NCBI GenBank assembly: GCA_965237505.1
Contig: CBDEFR010000009.1
Coordinates: 1,054,001-1,118,000, forward strand
DNA length: 64,000 nt
Direction of reading: 5' to 3'
DNA from: NVTR01 sp965237505
Lineage (GTDB): Bacteria; Pseudomonadota; Alphaproteobacteria; Rhodobacterales; Rhodobacteraceae
The notes beneath the pieces are model-generated. The model worked only from the letters and a program-made list of their open reading frames with translations. It searched no databases and was not told the origin of the DNA. The stretch's first letter is position 1. Every line of letters begins with the position of its first letter. The position numbers and the translations under genes are program-made. Below are positions 54,453 through 63,877 of the stretch, in pieces.

Positions 54453-55495
54453 GCGGGCGCATCTATCTTGACTGGAATGCATCCGCGCCGCTGCGCACTG
54501 AGGCCCGTGACGCGATGCTTGCCGCGATGGATGTGACGAGTAATCCGTCAAGCGTGCATGCCGAGGGGCGGGCGGCCAAGGGATTGGTGGAAAAAGCCCG
54601 CGCCCAGGTCGCCGAAGCGATCGGTGCCACGAACGCCGATATTGTTTTTACCTCCGGCGCGACTGAGTCAGCCGCACTGGCTCTGTCCGGGCGCGATCTT
54701 TGCAGCGCCGATGTGGAGCACGACGCGGTCATGGCCTGGACCCGGGGCGATCTGGCGGTTGATTGCGACGGCCGTATTGCGGTTGAAAATCCGACGGCGA
54801 GCTGTGTTCAGCTGGCCAATGCCGAAACCGGGATCATCCAGAACCTTCCGGCGGGCCTTGCCGTAACCGACGCGACACAAGCCTTTGGCAAGATACCAGT
54901 GGCCATCGATTGGCTGGGCTGTGAATTGGCGCTGGTATCGGCGCACAAGCTTGGCGGCCCGCACGGGGTTGGGGCGTTGATCGTGAAACATGGTATCGAC
55001 GTGGCGGCGCGCAACAAGGGCGGCGGGCAAGAGATGGGGCGGCGCTCGGGCACTGAAAACCTGACAGGCATCGCTGGATTTGGCGCGGCGGCACTAGCTG
55101 CGGCGCGGGATTTGGCGAACGGCATGTGGACTGAGGTTGCCACTTTGCGCGATTTGCTGGAACAGGCCGTATTGGCAGAAATTCCGGGCTGCACGATCTT
55201 TGGAAAATCGAACAAGCGACTGCCAAATACCAGCTATTTTTCTACGCCCGGCTGGAAGGGTGAAACTCAGGTCATGGCAATGGATCTGGCCGGGTTCGCC
55301 ATTTCGGCGGGGTCAGCCTGTTCCAGCGGCAAAGTCAAGGCCAGCCGGGTGTTGCTCGCCATGAGATTTGATGAAGCCACAAGCTCCAGCGCTATTCGTG
55401 TTTCCATCGGGCCCAGCACAACGCAGGAACAAGTTATGCGGTTTGTCGACGCGTTGGCCTTGGCCCACAGACGATATCGCGCCAAAGCGGCATGA
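54449..55495 (+). CDS. iscS: Cysteine desulfurase (NifS/IscS-like)
   Basis: 348-residue class V aminotransferase fold enzyme using PLP. IYLDWNASAPLRTEARDAM at the N-terminus, PLP-lysine in LVSAHKLGGPHGVGAL, and the active cysteine in SAGSACSSGKVKAS. It frees sulfur from cysteine for cluster assembly. It is shorter than IscS (about 400) and lies between iscR and sufB, the Rhodobacterales arrangement, which has a second desulfurase (sufS) at the operon end. Confidence 0.9.
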   Translation: MSGRIYLDWNASAPLRTEARDAMLAAMDVTSNPSSVHAEGRAAKGLVEKARAQVAEAIGATNADIVFTSGATESAALALSGRDLCSADVEHDAVMAWTRGDLAVDCDGRIAVENPTASCVQLANAETGIIQNLPAGLAVTDATQAFGKIPVAIDWLGCELALVSAHKLGGPHGVGALIVKHGIDVAARNKGGGQEMGRRSGTENLTGIAGFGAAALAAARDLANGMWTEVATLRDLLEQAVLAEIPGCTIFGKSNKRLPNTSYFSTPGWKGETQVMAMDLAGFAISAGSACSSGKVKASRVLLAMRFDEATSSSAIRVSIGPSTTQEQVMRFVDALALAHRRYRAKAA

Positions 55496-55514
55496 GAAGA
55501 AGGTAATCAGAATC

Positions 55515-57038
55515 ATGGGTAAATCAGAGATACTAACGGCCAAAGAAGGCGTCGACGCCGAAACGGTCGCGGCGGTTCAATCAATATCCGGCAAGTATAA
55601 ATACGGCTGGGAAACTGATGTCGAAATGGAATTTATCCCCAAAGGCGTGTCCGAGGACATCGTCCGTCTGATCTCACAAAAAAACGGCGAACCTGAATGG
55701 ATGACAGATTGGCGTCTGTCGGCATATGCGCGCTGGAGCCGGCTGGAAGAGCCCACTTGGGCGATGGTCAACTACCCCGAGATCGACTATCAGGGCTTGT
55801 ATTACTACGCCCAGCCGAAAAGCATGGTCGACAAACCGAAATCTCTGGACGACGTCGATCCAAAACTTCTGGCGACCTATGCTAAACTCGGTATTCCACT
55901 GAAAGAACAGATGATCCTCGCTGGTGTCGAGGGGGCGGAAGACGCGTCGGCCGATGGCCGCCAGGTCGCGGTTGATGCGGTGTTTGACAGCGTGTCCCTG
56001 GGCACGACGTTTCAGGAAGAACTGGCCAAAGCGGGGGTCATTTTCTGCTCGATCGGCGAGGCCATTGAGAACCATCCTGATCTGGTGAAAAAATACCTCG
56101 GGTCGGTGGTGCCGATCACCGATAATTTCTTTGCCACTTTAAACTCGGCGGTATTTTCGGCGGGGTCATTTGTTTACGTCCCGCCCGGCGTGCGCTGCCC
56201 GATGGAGCTTTCGACTTATTTTCGCATCAACGCGGAAAACACCGGCCAATTCGAACGCACGTTGATCATTGCCGACAAGGGTTCGTACGTCTCGTATCTG
56301 GAAGGCTGCACAGCGCCGCAGCGCGACATCACCCAGCTGCACGCCGCGGTGGTCGAAATTGTCGCGCTGGACGACGCCGAAGTGAAATACTCCACCGTCC
56401 AGAACTGGTATCCGGGCGATGAAAACGGCGTCGGCGGGATTTACAATTTTGTCACCAAGCGGGCCGACTGTCGCGGCCATCGCTCGAAAGTTATGTGGAC
56501 GCAAGTCGAGACCGGATCGGCCATAACCTGGAAATACCCGTCTTGCATCCTGCGCGGTGATGACAGCCAGGGCGAATTTTACTCGATTGCCATTGCGAAC
56601 AACTACCAGCAGGCCGACACAGGAACCAAGATGACGCATCTTGGCCGCAACACCAAAAGCCGGATCGTGTCCAAAGGGATCAGTGCGGGGCGTGCGCAGA
56701 ACACCTATCGCGGGTTGGTGTCGATGCACCCAAGGGCCAAGAACAGCCGCAACTTTACCCAGTGTGACAGCCTGCTTATTGGCGACAAATGCGGAGCGCA
56801 CACGGTGCCTTACATCGAAGTGAAGAACAATTCATCTCGCGTCGAGCACGAAGCAACCACATCGAAAGTTGATGACGATCAGTTGTTTTACTGCCGCCAG
56901 CGCGGCATGGACGAAGAAGAGGCCGTGGCACTTGTCGTGAACGGGTTTTGCAAAGAGGTGCTGCAGGCCCTGCCGATGGAATTTGCAATGGAAGCCCAAC
57001 AGTTGGTGGCGATTTCACTGGAAGGGTCTGTTGGGTAA
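55515..57038 (+). CDS. sufB: Fe-S assembly scaffold SufB
   Basis: 507 residues. Family blocks: YKYGWETDVEMEFIPKGVSE, VYVPPGVRCPMELSTYFRIN, SYLEGCTAPQRDITQLHAAV (cysteine involved in sulfur acceptance/scaffold), and NFTQCDSLLIGDKCGAHTVP near the C-terminus. Forms the SufBC2D complex where clusters are built. ATG 55515 follows AGAAGG; the longer frame overlaps iscS and is not used. Confidence 0.96.
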   Translation: MGKSEILTAKEGVDAETVAAVQSISGKYKYGWETDVEMEFIPKGVSEDIVRLISQKNGEPEWMTDWRLSAYARWSRLEEPTWAMVNYPEIDYQGLYYYAQPKSMVDKPKSLDDVDPKLLATYAKLGIPLKEQMILAGVEGAEDASADGRQVAVDAVFDSVSLGTTFQEELAKAGVIFCSIGEAIENHPDLVKKYLGSVVPITDNFFATLNSAVFSAGSFVYVPPGVRCPMELSTYFRINAENTGQFERTLIIADKGSYVSYLEGCTAPQRDITQLHAAVVEIVALDDAEVKYSTVQNWYPGDENGVGGIYNFVTKRADCRGHRSKVMWTQVETGSAITWKYPSCILRGDDSQGEFYSIAIANNYQQADTGTKMTHLGRNTKSRIVSKGISAGRAQNTYRGLVSMHPRAKNSRNFTQCDSLLIGDKCGAHTVPYIEVKNNSSRVEHEATTSKVDDDQLFYCRQRGMDEEEAVALVVNGFCKEVLQALPMEFAMEAQQLVAISLEGSVG

Positions 57039-57145
57039 TGGAAAGTCTGTTGGTGCAGGGTCGTGTGCCGGGTGTCGCGCCATTTGGCCACAAACTGGCT
57101 GATGCGGTAGTTTTGGCCGATGGCAGGGAGCGTGAAACGCCATGA
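57038..57145 (+). CDS. Possible 35-residue ORF coupled to sufB
   Basis: MESLLVQGRVPGVAPFGHKL then ADAVVLADGRERETP; its ATG overlaps the sufB stop (TAATG). No domain recognised. The coupling is suggestive but the sequence has no other support. The rest of the gap to 57370 holds only frames that look spurious. Confidence 0.25.
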   Translation: MESLLVQGRVPGVAPFGHKLADAVVLADGRERETP

Positions 57146-57370
57146 CCAATGGGAATTCGACGCGTCAGCGTGGGCGGTCAGGTTCAAGACCTTGGCTTCG
57201 TCATGGCTCGTCCTCCGGCACTCGATTTGCGCGAACCGCTCCGCCCCTGGACCGTTACCGAATGGCAACATATGCGAGATACCTCATACGTAAAATGGAA
57301 CCACGACGGCCCCAATCCTGCCCAATAAATGCAGTCATATCGTCACCGGGCCACCAGCCGGAAATGATTC

Positions 57371-57868
57371 ATGACTTCGCAGGAACATCACAAGCAAGTG
57401 TTTCGCGACCGAATTCAGCGCGTTGCTGCAGGCGGGCCCAACACGATGGCTCAGATTTATGTCGGAAGGGCCGACAGCAGGGCGCCGCCGCCCGTAAAAC
57501 GCAATCTGATGGCCGAGTTGAGAGTGCTGCCAGTGACAGCCTTGACAGGCGCATTTGCTATGTTTCTGGGGCAACTGGCGTCTTTCCACCTGTTTTCAGA
57601 CGATGGTGGCTTGGCGTTAGGCCCGATTTCGCCCTCCGGTTTCCTGCTCGCGAGCTTTCTGATCGGCATCGTGCTGGCGCTGATTTTCGGCAGGGTGTTT
57701 CGAGTCGACAAAGGCATCCGGTTTCTGGCCCTGGCGGGTGGATTCATGGCGATGATTTGGTTCGACAGCAATCTGATCGGGTCAAACCCGGAAATCTTCG
57801 CCATGATCTTTTCGGAAAACTATGTGATCGAGCATCTTGGATTGGCGGGTATTGGGTTGCAGTTCTAA
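57371..57868 (+). CDS. Conserved-looking membrane protein in suf operon (165 aa)
   Basis: N-terminal soluble part (DRIQRVAAGGPNTMAQIYVG) then three hydrophobic segments (LPVTALTGAFAMFLGQLASF, GFLLASFLIGIVLALIFG, FLALAGGFMAMIWFDSNLI). The start of the protein (RI..IxxGGxNTxxxIYVG pattern) resembles small hypothetical proteins of Rhodobacterales. No function known; placed between sufB and sufC. Confidence 0.6.
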   Translation: MTSQEHHKQVFRDRIQRVAAGGPNTMAQIYVGRADSRAPPPVKRNLMAELRVLPVTALTGAFAMFLGQLASFHLFSDDGGLALGPISPSGFLLASFLIGIVLALIFGRVFRVDKGIRFLALAGGFMAMIWFDSNLIGSNPEIFAMIFSENYVIEHLGLAGIGLQF

Positions 57869-58022
57869 GGGACGGCCTGCCAAAGTGGCTGACGAGTTCA
57901 CGTGCCGGAATAACATTTAATTTGAACAGTGCAATTGTGGCAAAAGCCGCATGCGCGCTCTGTGGTTGCGATCTGCCGGTTCGATGCTTGCAACCAATTG
58001 GTGGCTTGGGCGTTAGATCATC

Positions 58023-58196
58023 ATGAAAAATGTTCCGGCGCCGATCATTTATGGGCTGGCTGTTTTCATAGCCGTTTTCTTTGCTGGTTGGAGCACAGGA
58101 ATGGGTGGCTCGTTGATCCCAAATCTGGGGTTCTCAATAGTGATGGGCCTGCTTGCCGGTGGCCTGTTCATATGGATTCAGAGCTACAAACGTTAG
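58023..58196 (+). CDS. Small two-helix membrane protein (57 aa)
   Basis: MKNVPAPIIYGLAVFIAVFF, AGWSTGMGGSLIPNLGFSIV, MGLLAGGLFIWIQSYKR: two hydrophobic helices separated by a short Gly/Ser loop, basic C-terminus. Lies 72 bases before sufC in the same direction. Codon use and composition look like a real small membrane protein; role unknown. Confidence 0.5.
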   Translation: MKNVPAPIIYGLAVFIAVFFAGWSTGMGGSLIPNLGFSIVMGLLAGGLFIWIQSYKR

Positions 58197-58268
58197 CTGC
58201 GCCGGTGGCCCGCAAAACTGATGGAACAAGTCCGGACAACACCGGAACGAAGAAAGCGAGACTAAAAA

Positions 58269-59024
58269 ATGCTGCACATCCAAGACCTGCACGTGAAACT
58301 GGCCGAAGAGGACAAACAGATCCTTAAGGGCACCAGCCTGCGTGTCAAATCCGGCGAGGTTCACGCGATCATGGGGCCGAACGGGTCGGGAAAATCAACG
58401 CTTGCATATGTGCTGAGCGGGCGCACCGGCTACGAGGTCACTGGCGGCACTGCAAAGTTGAATGGTGAGGATTTGTTGGCGCTGGATCCCGAAGAGCGCG
58501 CTGCTGCCGGGCTTTTTTTGGCGTTCCAGTATCCGGTCGAAATCCCTGGCGTCGGCAATATGACGTTCCTTCGAACAGCGGTGAATTCACAGCGTAAGGC
58601 CCGCGGCGAAGCGGAAATGTCAGCGCCAGATTTCCTGAAAAAGATTCGCTCCAAGGCGAAAGAACTGAAAATCGACGCCGAGATGCTCAAACGGCCGGTA
58701 AATGTCGGCTTTTCTGGTGGCGAAAAGAAACGCAATGAGATCCTGCAAATGGCCATGCTTGAACCAAAGATGTGTATTTTGGACGAAACCGACAGTGGGT
58801 TGGATGTGGATGCGATGAAACTGGTGGCAAAAGGCGTGAATGCGCTGCGCGACAGCAATCGGGCGTTTCTGGTGATCACCCATTACCAGCGGCTGCTTGA
58901 CCACATCGAACCCGATGTGGTCCACATCATGGCTGATGGTCGTATCGTCAAGTCCGGTGGCCCGGACCTGGCCCTGGAAGTTGAAACCAACGGCTATGCC
59001 GAATTTGCGACCGAGGTGGCGTGA
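58269..59024 (+). CDS. sufC: Fe-S assembly ATPase SufC
   Basis: 251-residue ABC-type ATPase: Walker A IMGPNGSGKSTLAYVLSG, signature VGFSGGEKKRNEILQMA, Walker B CILDETDSGLDVDAM, then the H-loop FLVITHYQRLL. Powers conformational change of SufBD. It overlaps sufD by one base (TGATG). Confidence 0.96.
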   Translation: MLHIQDLHVKLAEEDKQILKGTSLRVKSGEVHAIMGPNGSGKSTLAYVLSGRTGYEVTGGTAKLNGEDLLALDPEERAAAGLFLAFQYPVEIPGVGNMTFLRTAVNSQRKARGEAEMSAPDFLKKIRSKAKELKIDAEMLKRPVNVGFSGGEKKRNEILQMAMLEPKMCILDETDSGLDVDAMKLVAKGVNALRDSNRAFLVITHYQRLLDHIEPDVVHIMADGRIVKSGGPDLALEVETNGYAEFATEVA

Positions 59025-60310
59025 TGGCAGCGCCGCAATTCAATTTTATTCCCGCCGACGATCTGATCTCGTCGCTGGCCATGCCGTCAGGGTCGGCCTG
59101 GGCCAGGGCCGCGCGCCGTTCTGCATTGTCGCGACTGCGTGCTATGGGATTGCCGGGGCGCCGCGATGAATATTGGAAATATACCAACCCGGCGACGTTG
59201 GTTCAGCCGCAGGTTCCCGCAGCGGCGACATTTGAAACCGATGAGCCAGAGGTATTTGGTGAAATTGAGCGGCTGAAATTGGTATTCGTGGACGGTAACT
59301 TTGATGCGGCCGCGTCTGATGATCTGGACATGTCCGGGATCGAAATCGAGCGGCTGGCGGTAGCGACAACGCGCGACATCCACTGGGCCAAAGATCTTTA
59401 CGGTGTTTTGGAAGAGCGCGGGCAAACCCCGGTAAACCGCCCGATGGCGGCGCTGAACAGCGCGTTTGCCAGCGACGGTGTTATTATTCGGGTCACCGGC
59501 AATGCGGCCAAGCCGCTGTCGCTGATCTACCTGCATGCGTCCGAAAATTCCGACGCGATATTGCACCATGTGATCCGTGTTGAAGCAGGCGCCGAACTGA
59601 CAGTTTTGGAAAACGGCCCGGCCGCGGCGCGGTTCAACAATGTGATGGAAGTCGATATCGCCGACGGCGGAACATTTCACCTTGTCCGCACCCAAGGCCG
59701 CGACCATGAACGCCGCGCGGTCACGCATATCTTTGCGCGTCTGGCCGACAAGTGCACCTTCAAAAGTTTCACACTGACCGCCAATGGTGTTTTGACCCGC
59801 AACGAGTCGGTGATTGAGCTGACCGGCGACAATTCGGTCGCGCATGTTGCTGGTGCGGCGGTCGGTGATGGCGATTTTCACCATGACGACACCGTTTTTG
59901 TCACTCACGCAGGGCTGGAATGTGAAAGCCGTCAGGTGTTCAAGAAGGTTTTGCGCAATGGCGCGACCGGGGTTTTCCAGGGCAAAATTCTGGTCAAGCC
60001 CGGGGCACAAAAAACTGACGGGTATCAGATATCGCAAGCGTTGCTTTTGGACGGTGACAGCCAGTTTCTGGCCAAACCCGAGCTGGAGATTTATGCCGAC
60101 GATGTGGCCTGCTCGCATGGCTCGACGTCCGGAGCTATCGACGAAGACGCGCTGTATTACCTGCGCTCGCGCGGGATTTCCAAGGCAAAGGCCGAGGACT
60201 TTCTGGTCCTGGCTTTTCTGGCTCAGGCGATCGACGAAATAGAGAATGAGGCGATAGCCAAGGACATCCGATTGCGCCTCGAAGCCTGGCTTTACCGCCG
60301 TCGAAGCTGA
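59024..60310 (+). CDS. sufD: Fe-S assembly protein SufD
   Basis: 428 residues. Beta-helix core shared with SufB: VTHIFARLADKCTFKSFTLT, FVTHAGLECESRQVFKKVLR, GVFQGKILVKPGAQKTDGYQ, and the C-terminal CSHGSTSGAIDEDALYYLRS with the conserved His. ATG 59024 preferred to the GTG one codon earlier. Next gene overlaps by one base. Confidence 0.94.
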   Translation: MAAPQFNFIPADDLISSLAMPSGSAWARAARRSALSRLRAMGLPGRRDEYWKYTNPATLVQPQVPAAATFETDEPEVFGEIERLKLVFVDGNFDAAASDDLDMSGIEIERLAVATTRDIHWAKDLYGVLEERGQTPVNRPMAALNSAFASDGVIIRVTGNAAKPLSLIYLHASENSDAILHHVIRVEAGAELTVLENGPAAARFNNVMEVDIADGGTFHLVRTQGRDHERRAVTHIFARLADKCTFKSFTLTANGVLTRNESVIELTGDNSVAHVAGAAVGDGDFHHDDTVFVTHAGLECESRQVFKKVLRNGATGVFQGKILVKPGAQKTDGYQISQALLLDGDSQFLAKPELEIYADDVACSHGSTSGAIDEDALYYLRSRGISKAKAEDFLVLAFLAQAIDEIENEAIAKDIRLRLEAWLYRRRS

Positions 60311-60804
60311 TGCATATTACCGCCGATATCCTGCGCTCCTGGCGTCACCCGCGCAAAGTCATGGCGCGCCGCCTGTCAGAAGGGGCGCGCGAAGACCGGG
60401 CCCTGGCTTATCTGATGATTGCCTGCATCGTGATTTTTGTCGCCCAGTGGCCACGGCTGGCGCGTGATGCGCAAATTGACCCCTCGACGCCTCTGGATGT
60501 GCGATTGGGCGGAACGCTGTTTGGCTGGCTTTTCATCGCGCCGCTGGTGCTGTACGCGGTTGCGTTGCTATCGCATTTGCTGGCGCGGATGCTAGGTGGT
60601 CAAGGCAATTCGTTTGCCGCCCGCATCGCGCTGTTCTGGTCGTTGCTGGCAGTTACTCCGCTTTGGCTGTTGAACGGGTTGGTTGCAGGTTTCTATGGGC
60701 CCGGTCCAGAATTGACCTTGACCGGCGGCATTTCACTTGCGGTTTTTCTGGTGGTCTGGATATCGTCACTGATCGAAGCTGAAAGCGTGGACAAAAAGCC
60801 GTGA
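60310..60804 (+). CDS. YIP1-like membrane protein 1 in suf operon
   Basis: 164 residues, four or so membrane helices (ALAYLMIACIVIFVAQW, FGWLFIAPLVLYAVALLSHL, ALFWSLLAVTPLWLLNGLV, SLAVFLVVWISSLIEA). Resembles the YIP1 domain. Overlaps sufD and the next gene (GTGA). Function unknown; its tight packing suggests co-translation with the suf proteins. Confidence 0.75.
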   Translation: MHITADILRSWRHPRKVMARRLSEGAREDRALAYLMIACIVIFVAQWPRLARDAQIDPSTPLDVRLGGTLFGWLFIAPLVLYAVALLSHLLARMLGGQGNSFAARIALFWSLLAVTPLWLLNGLVAGFYGPGPELTLTGGISLAVFLVVWISSLIEAESVDKKP

Positions 60805-61394
60805 ACCTGACGTTCAAAGATCTGTTTCAGGCCGCATATGACACCGTGCGCGACGCCCGCCAGGGTGCCCGAATGATCATGGCCATCCAGCTGGAACGGC
60901 GCCAAAGATGGGAGCTGCTGTTACTGATCGCGGTGCTCAGCGCCCTGATGGCCGGGCTATCGTTGCTCATTGGCGGCGGCGGTGGCTTTATTGTCGGCGG
61001 TCCGGCGATGTTGAACCCGATAACACTGGGCGTGGCGCAACTATTCTTGCTGATTTGCATGGTCTTTGGCATTCATATTGTCGGCACCCGGTTTGGCGGC
61101 AAGGGCGGCCTGGACGAGACCATTCTGCTGGTGACCTGGTTGCAGTTCGTTCTGATCTGCCTTCAGGCTGTTCAGATTATCGCCATAGTGCTGCTGCCAC
61201 CGCTGGCATTTCTGATCGGGGTTGCCGGAATTGTATTATTTTTCTGGCTTCTCACCGCCTTTGTTGCCGAGCTTCATGGGTTTTCGTCCACCATTGGCGT
61301 CTTTGTCTCAATTCTGATCGTCATGGTGGTTTTCACCACACTGTTTCGATTTTTGCTGGGCGTGCTCGGTATTGCAGTTTTGGGAGTGCAGTGA
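60801..61394 (+). CDS. YIP1-like membrane protein 2 in suf operon
   Basis: 197 residues, GTG start overlapping the previous stop. Cytoplasmic N-terminus (FKDLFQAAYDTVRDARQGAR) then five hydrophobic segments (LLLIAVLSALMAGLSLLIGG, GVAQLFLLICMVFGIHIV, QFVLICLQAVQIIAIVLL and more): YIP1 family. Second of a pair; possibly a heteromeric membrane partner of the first. Confidence 0.78.
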   Translation: MNLTFKDLFQAAYDTVRDARQGARMIMAIQLERRQRWELLLLIAVLSALMAGLSLLIGGGGGFIVGGPAMLNPITLGVAQLFLLICMVFGIHIVGTRFGGKGGLDETILLVTWLQFVLICLQAVQIIAIVLLPPLAFLIGVAGIVLFFWLLTAFVAELHGFSSTIGVFVSILIVMVVFTTLFRFLLGVLGIAVLGVQ

Positions 61395-62615
61395 GTGTAT
61401 GACGTGAGCGAAGTGCGCCAGGACTTTCCGATCCTGGCACGGCAGGTGAACGGTAAGCCTTTGGTTTACCTCGATAACGGTGCGTCGGCTCAGAAACCGC
61501 AGGCTGTCATCGACGCGGTGTCGCACGCGTATTCAATGGAATATTCGAATGTTCACAGAGGCTTGCATTTCCTTTCCAACATAGCGACCGAAAAATACGA
61601 AGCGGTGCGCGAGACCGTGGCCAGATTTCTGAATGCGGCGTCCAAAGACGAGATTGTTCTGAATTCCGGCACCACCGAGGGGATCAACATGGTCGCCTAT
61701 GGTTGGGCGATGCCGCGCATGAAAGCAGGCGACGAGATTGTTTTGTCGGTGATGGAGCATCACGCCAATATCGTGCCCTGGCATTTTCTGCGCGAACGTC
61801 AGGGCGTGGTGTTGAAATGGGTCGATGTGGACGCAACGGGTGCGCTTGATCCGCAAAAAGTTATTGACGCTATTGGGCCAAAGACGAAACTGGTGGCAAT
61901 TACCCATCTTTCCAATGTATTAGGAACTGTAGTTGATGTGAAAGCGATCACTGACGCGAGCCACGCAAAGGGCGTTCCGGTGCTGGTCGATGGTTCGCAG
62001 GGCGCGGTGCACACGCCGGTCGACGTGCAGGATATTGGTTGCGATTTCTATGCGGTCACCGGCCACAAGCTTTATGGCCCGTCCGGATCGGGCGCGATTT
62101 ATGTAAAAATGGAGCGCATGGCCGAAATGCGCCCCTTCATGGGCGGCGGCGACATGATCAAAGAGGTCACGCGCGAGACCGTCAGCTACAATGATCCGCC
62201 AATGAAATTCGAGGCCGGCACACCGGGCATCGTTCAGACAATCGGTTTCGGTGCGGCATTGGATTATCTGATGGATCTGGGTTTCAGAGACATCGTGCGC
62301 CACGAGGCTGATCTGCGCGACTACGCACAGCAGCGTCTTGGCGGGCTCAACTGGCTGAACATTCAAGGTAATGCACCGGGAAAAGGCGCGATCTTTTCGT
62401 TTACTCTGAATGGCGCGGCCCACCCGCATGACATCTCAACGGTGCTGGATAAAAAGGGCGTCGCGGTGCGCGCCGGCCATCATTGTGCGCAGCCGCTGAT
62501 GACCCATCTGGGCTTCACCGCCACCTGTCGGGCATCGTTTGGCATGTATAACACCCGCCAAGAGGTGGATGTTCTGGTCGACGCACTGGAACTTTGTCAC
62601 GAATTATTTGACTGA
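61395..62615 (+). CDS. sufS: Cysteine desulfurase SufS
   Basis: 406 residues. YLDNGASAQKPQAVIDAV, ANIVPWHFLRERQGVVLKWV, PLP-lysine in FYAVTGHKLYGPSGSGAIYV, and active Cys in FTATCRASFGMYNTRQEVD. Group II desulfurase that normally works with SufE or SufU. GTG at 61395 chosen; YDVSEVRQDFPIL is a normal N-terminus. Last gene of the operon in the window. Confidence 0.95.
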   Translation: MYDVSEVRQDFPILARQVNGKPLVYLDNGASAQKPQAVIDAVSHAYSMEYSNVHRGLHFLSNIATEKYEAVRETVARFLNAASKDEIVLNSGTTEGINMVAYGWAMPRMKAGDEIVLSVMEHHANIVPWHFLRERQGVVLKWVDVDATGALDPQKVIDAIGPKTKLVAITHLSNVLGTVVDVKAITDASHAKGVPVLVDGSQGAVHTPVDVQDIGCDFYAVTGHKLYGPSGSGAIYVKMERMAEMRPFMGGGDMIKEVTRETVSYNDPPMKFEAGTPGIVQTIGFGAALDYLMDLGFRDIVRHEADLRDYAQQRLGGLNWLNIQGNAPGKGAIFSFTLNGAAHPHDISTVLDKKGVAVRAGHHCAQPLMTHLGFTATCRASFGMYNTRQEVDVLVDALELCHELFD

Positions 62616-62665
62616 TCATTGCCAATTGCGAGTGCTGTGGAGGCTCGCTATACCGCGCACACACG

Positions 62666-62742
<77 letters not shown>

Positions 62743-62780
62743 ATCTTTTCAAGGGGTTATTTGACCAGCTCAATGCTCTA

Positions 62781-63826
62781 GAGCATTTCCGGTTTAGTTT
62801 GGTCCATATCCGGATGCTGCGAAGAAGTTTGCACATTCCTGTTTTGAGAACAGTTCGAGGATTTCGCCGACACCTTTCCACAAGGTGTCAACGGTTCTCG
62901 CGGCCAATCTCTTCATGTGTGCTTTGAGCTTTGAGAAAGCCAGCTCGATTGGGTTCAGATCCGGCGAATATGGTGGCAGGAATAGCAGCCATGCGCCGCG
63001 CTCCCTGATTGCTGCATTGGCTGCGGCAACCTTGTGAGCGGGCAGATTATCCATCACCACAACATCGCCCTTTTGCAGGGTCGGTGCGAGTTGGGTTTTG
63101 ATGTAGGTGATGAATGCGGGACCATCCATCGGGCCGTCCAGTACCCATGGAGCCGTCATGCCATCATGGCGCAGACCGGCAATGAAAGTCATGGTTTTCC
63201 AGTGGCCATGGGGGATTGAAGCTATCAGCCGCTGACCTTTTGCAGACCGCCCTCGAAGCCGGGCCATTTTTGTGTTCAACCCGGTTTCATCAATGAACAC
63301 GATCCTGCCCAACAGATGCAGGTGATGCTTCAGCCAATCCTGGCGTTTTCGCCAACGGCGGCGTTTGGCCCGCACATCAACCCGCTCCTGTTCACTGGCG
63401 TGAGCCGTTTTTTTTATAAGTGATCTGATTAGCACGCAGCCAGTCATCCAGCGTTGAAGAGCCGGCACGCAGGCCATATATCTCATATAAGCGGGCACAT
63501 AGTTCGGCCAATGTCAGATCCGGCTGTTTGCCGATCCAACCAATCATGTCAGCGCGATACGGATCAAGTTTGCTCTTGCGTTTCTTCGGCGCTTTCAAAC
63601 CAACATGGCCAACTTCCATGGCCTGCCTGACAAACCGAATGGCCGAACTGGCGCTTACTTTAAACTGCCGTGCCGCTTCGCGACGCGATACACCCGACGC
63701 AACCAAATCAACAATACGAAGTCGTAAATCCTGAGATAAAGCCATGATAACACCTCCTGATTCCTTGAATCAGAAGAAGCTCAATTCGTAAACCCGAGTT
63801 TGATTCTAAGCTGGCCGGAAATGCTC
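62781..63826 (-). mobile_element. IS630-family element
   Basis: 1046 bp, inverted ends GAGCATTTCCGG (62781 on) and CCGGAAATGCTC (ending 63826), flanked by TA on both sides (62779-62780, 63827-63828), the IS630/mariner target. It lies 38 bases behind tRNA-Arg. Confidence 0.92.
62794..63745 (-). CDS. IS630-family transposase in two frames joined at an A8 run
   Basis: First frame (63745-63392, 117 aa): helix-turn-helix ASGVSRREAARQFKVSASSA IRFVRQ, ending shortly after ITYKK. Second frame (to 62794): DDE core with GRIVFIDETGLNTKMARLRG, DVVVMDNLPAHKVAAANAAI and PPYSPDLNPIELAFSKLKAH. They overlap at eight A residues (near 63409-63416), where a +1 shift, or RNA polymerase slippage, yields a full transposase (about 315 residues). 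Such a slippery joint is common in IS630. Confidence 0.88.
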
Positions 63827-63877
63827 TAGAACTGCATTAGCAATCACGTAGCAAGCACGCGCGCTGATTTCCCCGCT

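Noticed and set aside
57142..58026. 294-codon frame between sufB and sufC
   Set aside because: Overlaps the better 165-aa membrane protein in another frame; Arg/Ser-rich, no family resemblance.
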